Below the pieces are notes generated by a model. That model had not been told where the DNA came from. It did no database searches and was given only the letters and a program-made list of their open reading frames with translations. Source: Rhizobiaceae bacterium (GTDB taxonomy: Bacteria; Pseudomonadota; Alphaproteobacteria; Rhizobiales; Rhizobiaceae). From it: a stretch of DNA of 64,000 bases. This document shows, piece after piece, positions 17,553-26,674 of the stretch; position 1 is the stretch's first letter, and the number at the start of each line of letters is the position of its first letter. The stretch spans positions 62,001 through 126,000 of the forward strand of contig JAEPMJ010000003.1 of assembly GCA_017644005.1 (NCBI GenBank), read 5' to 3'. Made by a program: the position numbers and the translations under genes.

Positions 17553-19184
17553 TTGAATATTCTCTTCATCATGTACGATCAGCTCAGGTTCGACTATCTG
17601 AGCTGTGCAGGCCACCCTCACCTGCATACGCCGAACATTGACCGCCTCGCCGCAATGGGCGTGCGCTTTTCGCGCGCCTATGCACAATCGCCCGTGTGCG
17701 GTGCCTCACGCATGTCGTTCTACACCGGGCGCTATGTGCACTCGCACGGTGCGGCGTGGAACGGGTTTCCGCTCAAAGTCGGTGAACTCACGCTGGGCGA
17801 CCATCTGCGCAAGGCGGGCATGGATGCGGTGCTCGTTGGCAAGACGCATATGCGGGTCGATGAGGACGGAATGGAGCGGCTTGGCCTGTCGCGCGATTCA
17901 GTCATCGGTGCGCGTGTGTCTGAATGCGGTTTCGACGTACATGTGCGCGACGACGGCCTGTGGGGCAAAGGCCCGGCCGGTTATTACGACAAGGGCCGGC
18001 AATCCTACAACGAATATCTGAAATCACGCGGCTATGCGGGCGAAAACCCGTGGCACGACTTTGCCAATTCCGGCCTTGAGGAAACTGGCGACATGGCGTC
18101 TGGCTGGTTCATGGCCAATGCCGGCAAGGCGGCCAATATCGCGGAGGAGGATTCGGAGACCCCCTGGCTTACACGCGAGGCGCAGGCCTTCATTTCGGCG
18201 GACCATGAGCGGCCGTGGCTGTGCCACCTTTCCTACATCAAGCCGCACTGGCCCTACATCGTGCCTGCGCCCTATCACGACATGTTCGGCGCCGGCGACA
18301 TTCTTCCCGCGGTCCGCTCGAAGCTGGAACGGCAGGATCCGCATCCGGTCTACCGCGCCTTCATGGAGAACCAGATCGGCCGCGCGTTTAGCCGCGACGA
18401 AGTGCGCGAGGCCGTGATCCCGGCCTATATGGGCCTGATCAGACAATGCGACGACCAGCTGGGCAAGCTGCTGGATTTTCTTGATGAATCCGGGCGCCTG
18501 GAAGATACGATGATCGTGCTGACGTCGGACCACGGTGATTATCTCGGCGACCACTGGCTTGGCGAAAAAGACCTGTTCCACGAACAGTCGGTGAATGTGC
18601 CGCTGATCGTGTACGACCCTACAGATGCGGCTGACGGCACACGCGGTTCGGTTTGCGACGAGTTGGTGGAAACGATCGACCTGGCCGCAACGTTCATCGA
18701 CGCCGCGGGCGGCACCGTCCCCGACCACATAGTCGAAGGCCGGTCGCTGATGCCGTTCCTTCATGGCGAGACGCCGCCGGAGTGGCGTACATTTGCGGTC
18801 TCCGAATATGACTATTCGATGACGCCGATGGCCAGGGAGCTGGATGCTGCGCCCGAGGCGGCACGGCTTTTCATGGTTGCGGACAAGGAATGGAAGTTCG
18901 TTCACGCGCCCGGATTCCGGCCGATGCTGTTTGATCTCGAAAACGACCCGCAGGAATTGCGCGACGTGGGCGGCGATCCCGAGTTCGCTTCAACGGTCGC
19001 AATGATGGAAGACCGGCTGAAAACCTGGGCGCTGCGCCCATCGCAGCGTACGACAATGGCGAAAGACCGGATTATCGCGATGCGCTCGGGCGGGCCCGAA
19101 ACCGGTGTGCTCATCGGCGTCTACGACGCCGACGACCTGCCGGCCAGATACAGCGAAGCCTATCGCGGCAGGCCGGGCCGCTGA
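17553..19184 (+). CDS. Sulfatase/phosphonate monoester hydrolase-type enzyme
   Basis: This ~543-residue protein is of the sulfatase branch of the alkaline phosphatase superfamily. The N-terminal metal-site segment reads NILFIMYDQLRFDYLSC. The formylglycine-type active-site signature is PVCGASRMSFYTGR (C-x-A-x-R form), so Cys49 should be oxidised to formylglycine. The second metal-site segment TSDHGDYLGDHWLGEKDLFHE is present. No signal peptide is apparent, so it is probably cytoplasmic. The TTG at 17553 has GGAG six bases upstream and starts right at the fold; an ATG at 17475 would add 26 residues without a clear ribosome-binding site. It is divergent from the XRE-led operon. The substrate (sulfate ester, choline sulfate or phosphonate ester) cannot be chosen. 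Confidence 0.88.
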   Translation: MNILFIMYDQLRFDYLSCAGHPHLHTPNIDRLAAMGVRFSRAYAQSPVCGASRMSFYTGRYVHSHGAAWNGFPLKVGELTLGDHLRKAGMDAVLVGKTHMRVDEDGMERLGLSRDSVIGARVSECGFDVHVRDDGLWGKGPAGYYDKGRQSYNEYLKSRGYAGENPWHDFANSGLEETGDMASGWFMANAGKAANIAEEDSETPWLTREAQAFISADHERPWLCHLSYIKPHWPYIVPAPYHDMFGAGDILPAVRSKLERQDPHPVYRAFMENQIGRAFSRDEVREAVIPAYMGLIRQCDDQLGKLLDFLDESGRLEDTMIVLTSDHGDYLGDHWLGEKDLFHEQSVNVPLIVYDPTDAADGTRGSVCDELVETIDLAATFIDAAGGTVPDHIVEGRSLMPFLHGETPPEWRTFAVSEYDYSMTPMARELDAAPEAARLFMVADKEWKFVHAPGFRPMLFDLENDPQELRDVGGDPEFASTVAMMEDRLKTWALRPSQRTTMAKDRIIAMRSGGPETGVLIGVYDADDLPARYSEAYRGRPGR

Positions 19185-19194
19185 AGCGCCGGCG

Positions 19195-19752
19195 CTAAGC
19201 CGCTTCTTTCCACTTGATCGAACATCCCATGGAAGGCACCTGCTCGCGCGGCCCCTCGCCCGTCCGTGCAATCGCAACCATCGCTTCCAGTAAATCGCGG
19301 CGCGTGCCCGGCTCCGGCGTATCCAGCCGCGCGGCGTCGAGACGGCCGCGATATTGCAGCTTGAGGTCGGCGTTGAAGCCGAAGAAGTCGGGCGTGCAGG
19401 CGGCGTTGTATGCGCGCGCGATCGACTGGTCGGCATCGTGCAGATATGCAAACGGAAAGCCGTGCGCCTTGGCGAATTCACGCATCTTGTCGAATGAATC
19501 TTCGGGATAGGCATCTGCATCGTTGGAGCAGATCGCGACGAAACCTACGCCGTAGGGTTCCAGCTTCTTCGCGTCATCGATGATGCGGTCAATCACGGCT
19601 TTCACGTCGGGGCAGTGATTGCAGATGAATGCGACGACCAGCCCGCCCGGACCCGCGATCTCCGAAATCTGGTGTTCGTTGCCGTCGACGCCCATCAGGA
19701 TGCCGTCGACTGCCTGCCAGCCAAAATCGCAAACCGGTGGTGTCGCTGCCAT
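19195..19752 (-). CDS. Thioredoxin-fold (AhpC/TSA-like redoxin) family protein
   Basis: This 185-residue thioredoxin-fold protein carries the redox motif in VVAFICNHCPDVKAV (C-N-H-C) and the C-terminal PSMGCSIKWK end typical of a widespread uncharacterised redoxin group. It has no signal peptide. It probably acts as a cytoplasmic thiol peroxidase or disulfide reductase; the substrate is unknown. It converges with the sulfatase gene with only 10 bases between stops, and lies downstream of rpe. Confidence 0.85.
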   Translation of the reverse strand: MAATPPVCDFGWQAVDGILMGVDGNEHQISEIAGPGGLVVAFICNHCPDVKAVIDRIIDDAKKLEPYGVGFVAICSNDADAYPEDSFDKMREFAKAHGFPFAYLHDADQSIARAYNAACTPDFFGFNADLKLQYRGRLDAARLDTPEPGTRRDLLEAMVAIARTGEGPREQVPSMGCSIKWKEAA

Positions 19753-19778
19753 GATGCTCTCTCCCTGCTGGTTGTCGT

Positions 19779-20465
19779 TCAGGCGGCGTTGGCGACCGCG
19801 TTGTCCGCCGCCTCGCGTATTGCGCTGACATTGGCGCGGTAGCTCGCTTCGCCGCCGCCTTTGAAAACAGCGGAGCCCGCCACCAGCACATTGGCTCCGG
19901 CTGCGGCGACGAGCGGTGCCGTTTCAGGCGTGACCCCGCCATCGATTTCGATTTCTATCGGCCGTGAGCCGATCAGCGCTTTCACGCGCCGTGTCTTTTC
20001 CACAACCGAGGGAATGAATTTCTGGCCGCCGAATCCCGGGTTGACGGACATCAGCAGGATCAGGTCCAGCCGGTCGAGTACATATTCGATCACGCTTTCG
20101 GGCGTTGACGGGTTGAGCGCGACGCCGGCCCTCTTGCCGAGATCGCGGATTGCCTGCAGCGACCGGTCGAGATGCGGACCAGCCTCGGCATGAACGGTGA
20201 TGATGTCTGCGCCGGCATCGGCAAAAGCGGCGAGATAGGGGTCGGTTGGCGCAATCATGAGATGGCAGTCGAACACAGCATCGGTGCGGTCGCGGATCGA
20301 TTTTATCACCGGTGAGCCGAAGGTGATGTTGGGTACAAAATGGCCGTCCATCACATCGAGATGGATCCAGTCCGCACCGGCGCGCAGCACGGTGTCGACC
20401 TCTTCGCCCAGCCGCGAAAAATCTGCAGAGAGCACCGACGGTGCGATGATTGTTCTCGAGGTCAT
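19779..20465 (-). CDS. rpe: Ribulose-phosphate 3-epimerase
   Basis: This 228-residue TIM-barrel enzyme interconverts D-ribulose 5-phosphate and D-xylulose 5-phosphate in the pentose phosphate pathway. Diagnostic segments are [32 protein letters not shown] (catalytic Asp and metal-binding His), [12 protein letters not shown] (catalytic loop), and [13 protein letters not shown] (second Asp). The ATG at 20465 is chosen since the family N-terminus begins there; the frame is open 36 bases further. Full length for the family. Confidence 0.96.
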   Translation of the reverse strand: MTSRTIIAPSVLSADFSRLGEEVDTVLRAGADWIHLDVMDGHFVPNITFGSPVIKSIRDRTDAVFDCHLMIAPTDPYLAAFADAGADIITVHAEAGPHLDRSLQAIRDLGKRAGVALNPSTPESVIEYVLDRLDLILLMSVNPGFGGQKFIPSVVEKTRRVKALIGSRPIEIEIDGGVTPETAPLVAAAGANVLVAGSAVFKGGGEASYRANVSAIREAADNAVANAA

Positions 20466-20537
20466 CCGGTTTCCATATTTCACGTGGTGCCCCGGTAGCA
20501 TTTACCGGCAGGAACTGGCCGTGTCACCCGCTCATGC

Positions 20538-20975
20538 CTACGCGTTCAATCGCCGTATTGCCGCTGCCTGCATGCTCTGCTGGCTCATTTGCATGAACTC
20601 GATGCGGTTCCCGTCGGGGTCCGCGATCCAGCATTGCATGTTTCCGTCGAGCCCCATCTTGGGTTCTACCGTGAGGGGAATTCCCGCGGCGCGCAATGCC
20701 TTAGCTGTTGCTTCGATATTGGCGGTTTCGAGACAGAAATGATTGACAGCGGTCCGTTCCTCACCGGGGGAGCAGTCGCCTTCGCCGCCGGGAAACAGCT
20801 CGAGAAACTGGGTGTCGGTGATACGCAGGTAAACAAGCCACAGCGAACCATCGTCGTTGTCGAGGCGCATCATCTCCTCGAAGCCAAGCCTGTCGCGATA
20901 AAAAGCCAGCGAACGGGTGATGTCCGCGACCTTCAGGGCGATATGGCCGATCCCCGTCAATCCCAACGTCGTCAT
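20538..20975 (-). CDS. VOC-family (glyoxalase I-like) protein
   Basis: This 145-residue protein is of the vicinal oxygen chelate superfamily, with two beta-alpha-beta-beta-beta units. Likely metal-ligand positions are His in GIGHIALKVADITRS, Glu in TQFLELFPGG, His in AVNHFCLETANIEA, and Glu in PDGNRIEFMQM. This is consistent with a glyoxalase-like or bleomycin-resistance-type dioxygenase. The neighbourhood (GST, thioredoxin-like) suggests detoxification, but the substrate is not evident. Confidence 0.86.
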   Translation of the reverse strand: MTTLGLTGIGHIALKVADITRSLAFYRDRLGFEEMMRLDNDDGSLWLVYLRITDTQFLELFPGGEGDCSPGEERTAVNHFCLETANIEATAKALRAAGIPLTVEPKMGLDGNMQCWIADPDGNRIEFMQMSQQSMQAAAIRRLNA

Positions 20976-21065
20976 GAAATACTCCCGACCGAGCAGGAGA
21001 ATGATGGCACAGGCGGCGGGAGCCTGCCAATGGCGGCGGCACCCGGCCTTTCGTTCGTTTTCGGC

Positions 21066-21689
21066 TTACACCTCAAGCGGCGGCAGCGCCATTGCCATTT
21101 CGTAGTCGAGCCTTGAAACCCGCTGATAGGCCGGCCTGTCCTGCAGCCGTTCGACATAGGCTTTGAAGGCCGGGCGTTCCGGCAGGATTTTCATCGTGTT
21201 CATCGTGACCATGATGGAAGTGCCAAGCTGTGTGTCGGCTGCGGTAAAGCGGTCGCCGGCGGCGAAATCATTGGCGCTGAGATGGCGTTCCAGATTGGCG
21301 AACATGTCCTCATACAGACCGAACGGGTAGTCGTTGCCGACATAGTCCAGCCCGTGCGCCTTGGCGCAAAGTGCGGGGTCGATCACTGCATCGTTGTAGA
21401 TTGTCCATGTGAGATAGGCCGCCCGCGCCGGGTCGCCGACTGCGGGTGCCAGGCCCGCTTCGGTGAATGTTTCGGCGAGGTAGAGCGTGATCGCAGCCCT
21501 TTCGGTTATGACCGTGCCGTCGTGCTCGATGGCGGGCACCTTCTTGTTCGGCTGAACCTTACGGTAGTCTTCAGGCGCGCCGTCGCCGCGAATGTCGATC
21601 GCGACGCGCTGGTAGTCGACGCCGAGCTCTTCCAGCAGCCAGAATACGCCGAGTGCCCGCGTGAATGGTGCGTGGTAGAATTTGAGCAT
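21066..21689 (-). CDS. Glutathione S-transferase family protein
   Basis: This 207-residue GST has an N-terminal thioredoxin-like domain (MLKFYHAPFTRALGVFWLLE, with KVPAIEHDGTVITERAAI as the glutathione-binding cis-Pro and SNAIL-like region) and an all-helical C-terminal domain. The catalytic residue would be Tyr5 or Thr10/Ser-equivalent at the N-terminus. It conjugates or reduces substrates with glutathione in the cytoplasm; the specific substrate is unknown. It precedes the VOC-family gene by about 90 bases on the same strand. Confidence 0.9.
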   Translation of the reverse strand: MLKFYHAPFTRALGVFWLLEELGVDYQRVAIDIRGDGAPEDYRKVQPNKKVPAIEHDGTVITERAAITLYLAETFTEAGLAPAVGDPARAAYLTWTIYNDAVIDPALCAKAHGLDYVGNDYPFGLYEDMFANLERHLSANDFAAGDRFTAADTQLGTSIMVTMNTMKILPERPAFKAYVERLQDRPAYQRVSRLDYEMAMALPPLEV

Positions 21690-21787
21690 TGATCGGTTCT
21701 CCGATTTGATGGGGTTGATTTCGCGCTTCTCCTAGCAGTTCGCTCCTGACAACTACCTGTCAGGATACCCTACTGACAAAAACGAAA

Positions 21788-21807
21788 AGGGCGCCCGTGG
21801 GCGCCCT
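21788..21807 (-). terminator. Intrinsic terminator of the BMP transporter operon
   Basis: A perfect hairpin with stem GGGCGCCC/GGGCGCCC plus an A-T pair and a 2-base loop is followed on the minus strand by TTTTCGTTTTT. It begins 26 bases after the stop of the BMP-type binding protein, the last gene of that operon. Confidence 0.88.
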
Positions 21808-21833
21808 CCTTGATTGCTTTGCGGCTGTCCGCA

Positions 21834-22910
21834 TTATTGCGGCAGCTGATCGTCCACGCCCTCGACGTAGAAGTTCATGCCGAGCAGCACGCCGGCTTCA
21901 GCGACTTCGCCTTCCGCCAGCCATGCCGAACCGTCCTGCTTGTTGACCGGGCCGGTGAAGGGATCGAATTCGCCTGACTTGATCTTTGCCTCGATGTCGG
22001 CGGCCTTGGCTTTCACGTCGTCGGGCATGTTGGTGTATTCGGCCATGACGACATGCTCTTCGGCCATGCCTTCCCACACATCGACCTGTTCCCAGGTGCC
22101 GTCGATCACGGCCTTGACGCGTTCGGTGTAATAGTGACCCCAGTCGTCGATGATGGAGGTCAGCTGCGTCTCGGGTCCGAACTTGATCATGTCGGATGCC
22201 TGTCCGAATGCCTTGATGCCGCGTTCCGCAGCAACCTGCATCGGCGCGGTGGAGTCGGTGTGCTGGGTGATCACGTCGACGCCCTGGTCGATCAGTGCCT
22301 TGGCGGCATCGGCTTCCTTGCCCGGGTCGAACCAGGTGTTGGCCCACACAACCTTGACCTTGAAGTCGGGATTGACCGACTGCGCGCCCAGAACGAATGC
22401 GTTGATGCCCATCACGACCTCGGGAATCGGGAAGGAGGCGATGTAGCCTGCCACGCCGGCTTCCGAGATGCTGGCTGCAATTACACCCTGGACGTAGCGG
22501 CCTTCATGGAAGCGCGAATTGTAGGTCGAAACATTCGGATGTTCGCGCTTGTAGCCGGTGGCATGCTCGAACTTGATATCCGGAAACTTGCCGGCGACCG
22601 CGTTGGTAGCATCCATGTAACCGAAGGATGTGGTGAAGATGATGTTGCAGCCCGAACGCGCAAAACGTTCGATCGCGCGTTCAGCGTCGGCGCCTTCCGG
22701 CACACTTTCCAGATAAGCGAGTTCGACCTCGGATTCGCCGCCGAGCGCTTCCTGCATTTCGAGCGCGCCCTGATGGTGCTGATAGGTCCAGCCGAAATCG
22801 CCGATCGGGCCGACATAAACGAAGCAGGCCTTCACCTTTGCTTCCGCCGCAAACGTGCCGAGCGAGAGCACGGCCGCCGCAGCTGCGATTGATAACAGGG
22901 ATTTCTTCAT
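21834..22910 (-). CDS. BMP-family ABC transporter substrate-binding protein
   Basis: This 358-residue periplasmic binding protein is of the BMP/PnrA (basic membrane protein, Med) family, members of which bind purine nucleosides. A signal peptide (KKSLLSIAAAAAVLSLGTFA, cleavage after AEA) precedes the mature start KVKACFVYVGPIGDFGWTY. The family core includes FTTSFGYMDATNAVAGKFPD and IASFPIPEVVMGINAF. It is the last gene of a four-gene transporter operon. Nucleoside or another purine-like substrate is inferred from family. Confidence 0.92.
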   Translation of the reverse strand: MKKSLLSIAAAAAVLSLGTFAAEAKVKACFVYVGPIGDFGWTYQHHQGALEMQEALGGESEVELAYLESVPEGADAERAIERFARSGCNIIFTTSFGYMDATNAVAGKFPDIKFEHATGYKREHPNVSTYNSRFHEGRYVQGVIAASISEAGVAGYIASFPIPEVVMGINAFVLGAQSVNPDFKVKVVWANTWFDPGKEADAAKALIDQGVDVITQHTDSTAPMQVAAERGIKAFGQASDMIKFGPETQLTSIIDDWGHYYTERVKAVIDGTWEQVDVWEGMAEEHVVMAEYTNMPDDVKAKAADIEAKIKSGEFDPFTGPVNKQDGSAWLAEGEVAEAGVLLGMNFYVEGVDDQLPQ

Positions 22911-22953
22911 GAGGTTCTCCTCTTGGGGTTATGGGGGATTTGCCCCTCTCGTT

Positions 22954-23868
22954 CTATCGGTCGGGCACGAACGGCCGTCCCAAAGATGCTGGTGTGTTTA
23001 TCATGGTCAGGCGCCGGTTTCTCGATATTAGAACCAGCACGACGATCGTTGCCAGATAGGGCAACGCCGAAAGAAACTGGGACGGAATTTTGATGCCCAG
23101 GGCCTGTGCATGCAACTGGCCGATCGAAACCGCGCCGAACAGATAGGCTCCTGCCAGCACGCGCCAGGGCCGCCAGGAGGCGAACACCACAAGCGCCAGC
23201 GCGATCCAGCCGCGGCCGGCCGTCATGCTCTCGATCCACTGCGTGGTGTAAAGCAGCGACAGGTAGCCGCCGGCAGCTCCGGCGCAGGCGCCGCCGAACA
23301 TGACGGCGAGATAGCGGATACGGATGACGTTGATGCCGAGCGCGTGGGCGGAGCCATGATTGTCGCCGACCGAGCGCAGCGTCAGCCCGGCGCGGGTTCT
23401 GAACAGGAACCATGCCACTGCGCCGGTCAGCAGCAGCGACAGGTAAAACACCGGATCCTGTCCGAACAGCAGTCTGCCAACCAGCGGCAGCTCGGTGAGG
23501 ACCGGTATGTAGATCAGCGGCAGCTTTACGCCCGGCTGGCCCGTGAAAGTCTCACCGAGCATGCCCGACAGGCCAAGCCCTAGCAGCGTCAGCGCCAGTC
23601 CGGTTGCCACCTGATTGGTGACCAGCGTCAGCGTCAGGAACGCGAACAGCAGCGAAAAAAGCGCCCCGGCACAAATCGCCGCCGCCAGACCCAGCCATGG
23701 CGAACCCGTCGTAAAGGCGGCGGCAAAGCCGGCGACTGCGCCCATGATCATCATGCCCTCGACGCCGAGATTGAGCACGCCCGAACGCTCGACCACCAGT
23801 TCGCCGATGGCCGCGATCAGCAGCGGCGTGGCAGCGGTCGCGATGGTGATGATGATCTGCTCAAACAT
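22954..23868 (-). CDS. BMP-type ABC transporter permease 2
   Basis: This 304-residue membrane permease is of the BPD_transp_2 (branched-chain/ribose/nucleoside) class. Characteristic segment: IGELVVERSGVLNLGVEGMM, near the N-terminus. Eight or more hydrophobic segments follow. The ATG at 23868 overlaps the end of the first permease gene by eight bases, a normal arrangement; an open upstream extension has no family match. Forms the channel with the permease encoded upstream. Confidence 0.92.
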   Translation of the reverse strand: MFEQIIITIATAATPLLIAAIGELVVERSGVLNLGVEGMMIMGAVAGFAAAFTTGSPWLGLAAAICAGALFSLLFAFLTLTLVTNQVATGLALTLLGLGLSGMLGETFTGQPGVKLPLIYIPVLTELPLVGRLLFGQDPVFYLSLLLTGAVAWFLFRTRAGLTLRSVGDNHGSAHALGINVIRIRYLAVMFGGACAGAAGGYLSLLYTTQWIESMTAGRGWIALALVVFASWRPWRVLAGAYLFGAVSIGQLHAQALGIKIPSQFLSALPYLATIVVLVLISRNRRLTMINTPASLGRPFVPDR

Positions 23869-24994
23869 TGCCTGCGGCCTCCGTGGCGGCCAGCTCGGCC
23901 GGTTTTGCCGCCGGCGATGCGACAAGGCGGATGCGGTAGTGGATCAGCGTGTCGCTGGCGAGCACAAAAAAGAGCAGCATGCCCTGGAATGCGCGAACGG
24001 TCTTGTCGGAGACCTGCAGTGATATCTGCGCCGCTTCGCCGCCGAGATATGTCAGTGCCAGTATCAGGCCAGCGGCAACGATGCCAAGCGGATTAAGCCG
24101 GCCGAGAAAGGCGACGATGATGGCGGTGAAGCCATAGCCGATCGAAATCTTCTCGTTCAGATGCTCTACCGGCCCGGCTACTTCGCTGATGCCGGCGAGT
24201 CCCGCCAGCGCGCCCGAGATCAGGAAGGCGAAAAACACCATGCGTGACGCGGAAAATCCCGCGAAGCGCCCTGCCCGCGGGCTCTGGCCCAGCACCTTCA
24301 CCTCGAAACCTTTGACGGTCTTGGAGAGCATGAACCAGACCGCCACTGCAGCGATCAGCGCGAAGATGAAACCCCAATGGGCGCGGCCGGCGTCAGGCCA
24401 GATCTGCGGCAGGATTGCATATTCATGAAAGCGCACAGTGCCCGGAAAGCTGAATCCCTCTGGGTTGCGCCAAGGACCGCGAACCAGCCAGTCGTTGAAG
24501 AGTTGCGCGACATAGACCAGCATCAGGCTGGTGAGGATCTCGTTGGTGTTGAATCGCACTTTCAGGAAAGCGGGAATGCTCGCATAGGCCGCCCCGCCCG
24601 CCATGCCCATGATCAGCATCAGCGGCAGCACGATCCACGAGTGAAATTCGGGGAACAACACCGGGATCATCGAACCGGCCATCGCCCCGGCGACGAACTG
24701 GCCCTCCGCGCCGATGTTCCAGTTGTTGGAAAGGAAACAGACCGACAGGCCGACCGCGATCAGGATCAGGGGTGCCGCCTTGATCGCCAGCTCATGCAAC
24801 TGCCAGCGATTGAAGGGGTCCCAGATTCCGGTCAGCGGGTCGATGAAGTAATAATACAGTGCGTCAAGCGGGTTCTTGCCGAGCAACGAAAACATGATCG
24901 CGCCGGCAATCAAAGTCAGCCCGAGCGCGATGAAGGGCGAGACCGCGGAGAACAGTGCCGATTGCTGCGGTCGTTTGATGAGTTCGACCCGCAT
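23861..24994 (-). CDS. BMP-type ABC transporter permease 1
   Basis: This 377-residue BPD_transp_2 permease has a long N-terminal region and the family motif LSNNWNIGAEGQFVAGAMAG. The GTG-ATG pair at its start overlaps the ATPase stop; AGGAGG lies seven bases before the ATG at 24994, which is therefore preferred over the GTG at 24997. The C-terminal tail is alanine-rich (SPAAKPAELAATEAAGNV). Confidence 0.92.
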   Translation of the reverse strand: MRVELIKRPQQSALFSAVSPFIALGLTLIAGAIMFSLLGKNPLDALYYYFIDPLTGIWDPFNRWQLHELAIKAAPLILIAVGLSVCFLSNNWNIGAEGQFVAGAMAGSMIPVLFPEFHSWIVLPLMLIMGMAGGAAYASIPAFLKVRFNTNEILTSLMLVYVAQLFNDWLVRGPWRNPEGFSFPGTVRFHEYAILPQIWPDAGRAHWGFIFALIAAVAVWFMLSKTVKGFEVKVLGQSPRAGRFAGFSASRMVFFAFLISGALAGLAGISEVAGPVEHLNEKISIGYGFTAIIVAFLGRLNPLGIVAAGLILALTYLGGEAAQISLQVSDKTVRAFQGMLLFFVLASDTLIHYRIRLVASPAAKPAELAATEAAGNV

Positions 24995-26562
24995 CACACT
25001 GCCTCCTTCACTGCCGGAGATGCCGCGGCATCCGCGCCACCCATCAGCAGTCCGATCTTTTCATATGTCGCATCGCCGATGGGCACCGGTTCTGACAGCC
25101 GGCCATTGTGCATGACCGCGATCGAGTCTGAAATCTCGAAAAGCTCGTCCAGATCCTGGCTGATCACAAGCACCGCCGATCCGGCGCGCGCGAGATCGAT
25201 CAGCGCCTGACGGATGCGTGCGGCGGCACCCGCATCGACGCCCCATGTCGGCTGGTTGACAATCATCACAGAGGGCTGGCGATCCAGTTCCCTGCCGATG
25301 ATGAACTTCTGCAGATTACCGCCGGAGAGTGCCGATGCTTCCGGATCTTCGGCGCTTTTGCGGACATCCATATCGGCGACAATGCGCTTTGATGCCTTTG
25401 CAAGCGCGCCGGAGGCAACCAGCCCGACTTTGGAGAGGAACGCATTTGCGTCGGTGCGAAAGCGAGAGAGAAGCAGGTTTTCCGATAGCTTCAGCGTGGG
25501 AGCTGCTCCGTGGCCAAGCCGCTCTTCGGGCACAAAAGCCGCGCCGAGCAGGCGCCGGTCATTGATGTCGAGCTTGCCGGCGGCCTTGCCGCGGATGCGC
25601 AGCACATTGGGGGCTTCCTGCAATACCTCACCGGAAATGGCTTCGAAAAACTCGCCCTGACCGTTGCCCGCAACGCCGGCAATGCCGATCACCTCTCCGC
25701 TTTTCACGGTCAGCCAGATGTCGTGAAGCTGCACCGAGAACGGACCCGCCGGTTTTCGACTCAGCCCGCAAATACCCAGCATCTCTTCCGGTTCGCCGGC
25801 TTCTCGTGGCGGGCGCTCCGCTCCCACCACCTCGTCGCCCACCATCATGCGGGCGAGCGATGCCGGGCTTTCGTTGCGCGGGTCGCAATGCGCCACCACC
25901 TTGCCGTGTCGCAGCACGGTCGCGCGGTCGCACAGCCGTTTCACTTCTTCCAGGCGGTGCGAGATGTAGAGGATCGACTTGCCCTCGGAGCGCAGGCGTT
26001 CAAGCGTCTCGAACAGCTTGTCGGCTTCCTGCGGCGTCAGCACCGAGGTCGGCTCGTCGAGAATGATGAGCTCGGGCTCCTGCAGCAGGCAGCGTACGAT
26101 CTCGATGCGCTGGCGTTCGCCGACGGACAAGTCGCCGACCAGCGCGAACGGGTCGAGCGGCAGTCCGTAGGCTTTGGAAAGCGCGCGTGCCTTCTCCGCG
26201 ATTTCGCTGATTGGCGTTTCCTTGCCGAGCGACAGTGCGATGTTCTCCGCAGCAGTCAATGCTTCGAACAGCGAAAAATGCTGGAAAACCATGCCGATAC
26301 CGAGAGCACGGGCCTCACCCGGGCTCGATACTCGAACGGGAGCCCCCTTCCAGACAATGTCCCCGGAAGCCGGTTCCAGCGAGCCGAACAGCATCTTCAC
26401 CAGCGTCGATTTACCGGCACCGTTCTCGCCCAGGAGCGCATGAATCTCACCTTTCGCAATGGCGAGATCGACGGCGTCGCAAGCTTTGAGCGAGCCGAAT
26501 ATTTTAGTCAGGCCGCGAACCTCGAGCAGGTCCGCTTTTGTTTGGGAGCCGGTGTTGTTCAA
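24994..26562 (-). CDS. BMP-type ABC transporter, double ATP-binding protein
   Basis: This ~522-residue protein has two fused ABC ATPase domains, as in simple-sugar and nucleoside importers (RbsA/MglA-like). Domain 1 has Walker A GENGAGKST, signature LSVGERQRIEI and Walker B LIILDEPTS. Domain 2 has a degenerate Walker A (GVAGNGQGEF), as usual in this class, and signature LSGGNLQKFIIGREL. A TTG at 26562 with AGAGG seven bases upstream is the likely start; an ATG 45 bases further out lacks a ribosome-binding site and family match. First gene of the operon. Confidence 0.92.
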   Translation of the reverse strand: MNNTGSQTKADLLEVRGLTKIFGSLKACDAVDLAIAKGEIHALLGENGAGKSTLVKMLFGSLEPASGDIVWKGAPVRVSSPGEARALGIGMVFQHFSLFEALTAAENIALSLGKETPISEIAEKARALSKAYGLPLDPFALVGDLSVGERQRIEIVRCLLQEPELIILDEPTSVLTPQEADKLFETLERLRSEGKSILYISHRLEEVKRLCDRATVLRHGKVVAHCDPRNESPASLARMMVGDEVVGAERPPREAGEPEEMLGICGLSRKPAGPFSVQLHDIWLTVKSGEVIGIAGVAGNGQGEFFEAISGEVLQEAPNVLRIRGKAAGKLDINDRRLLGAAFVPEERLGHGAAPTLKLSENLLLSRFRTDANAFLSKVGLVASGALAKASKRIVADMDVRKSAEDPEASALSGGNLQKFIIGRELDRQPSVMIVNQPTWGVDAGAAARIRQALIDLARAGSAVLVISQDLDELFEISDSIAVMHNGRLSEPVPIGDATYEKIGLLMGGADAAASPAVKEAV

Positions 26563-26674
26563 CCCTGCGCCTCTTTGTGTTCCCCGCCGGTATGGTAGTC
26601 GGCGCATTCTGTGCCGGAAGCGGTATCGTCGTGAAAGACCTTCAAGAAATCCGGGGTCAATCGCTTCCGATTAT

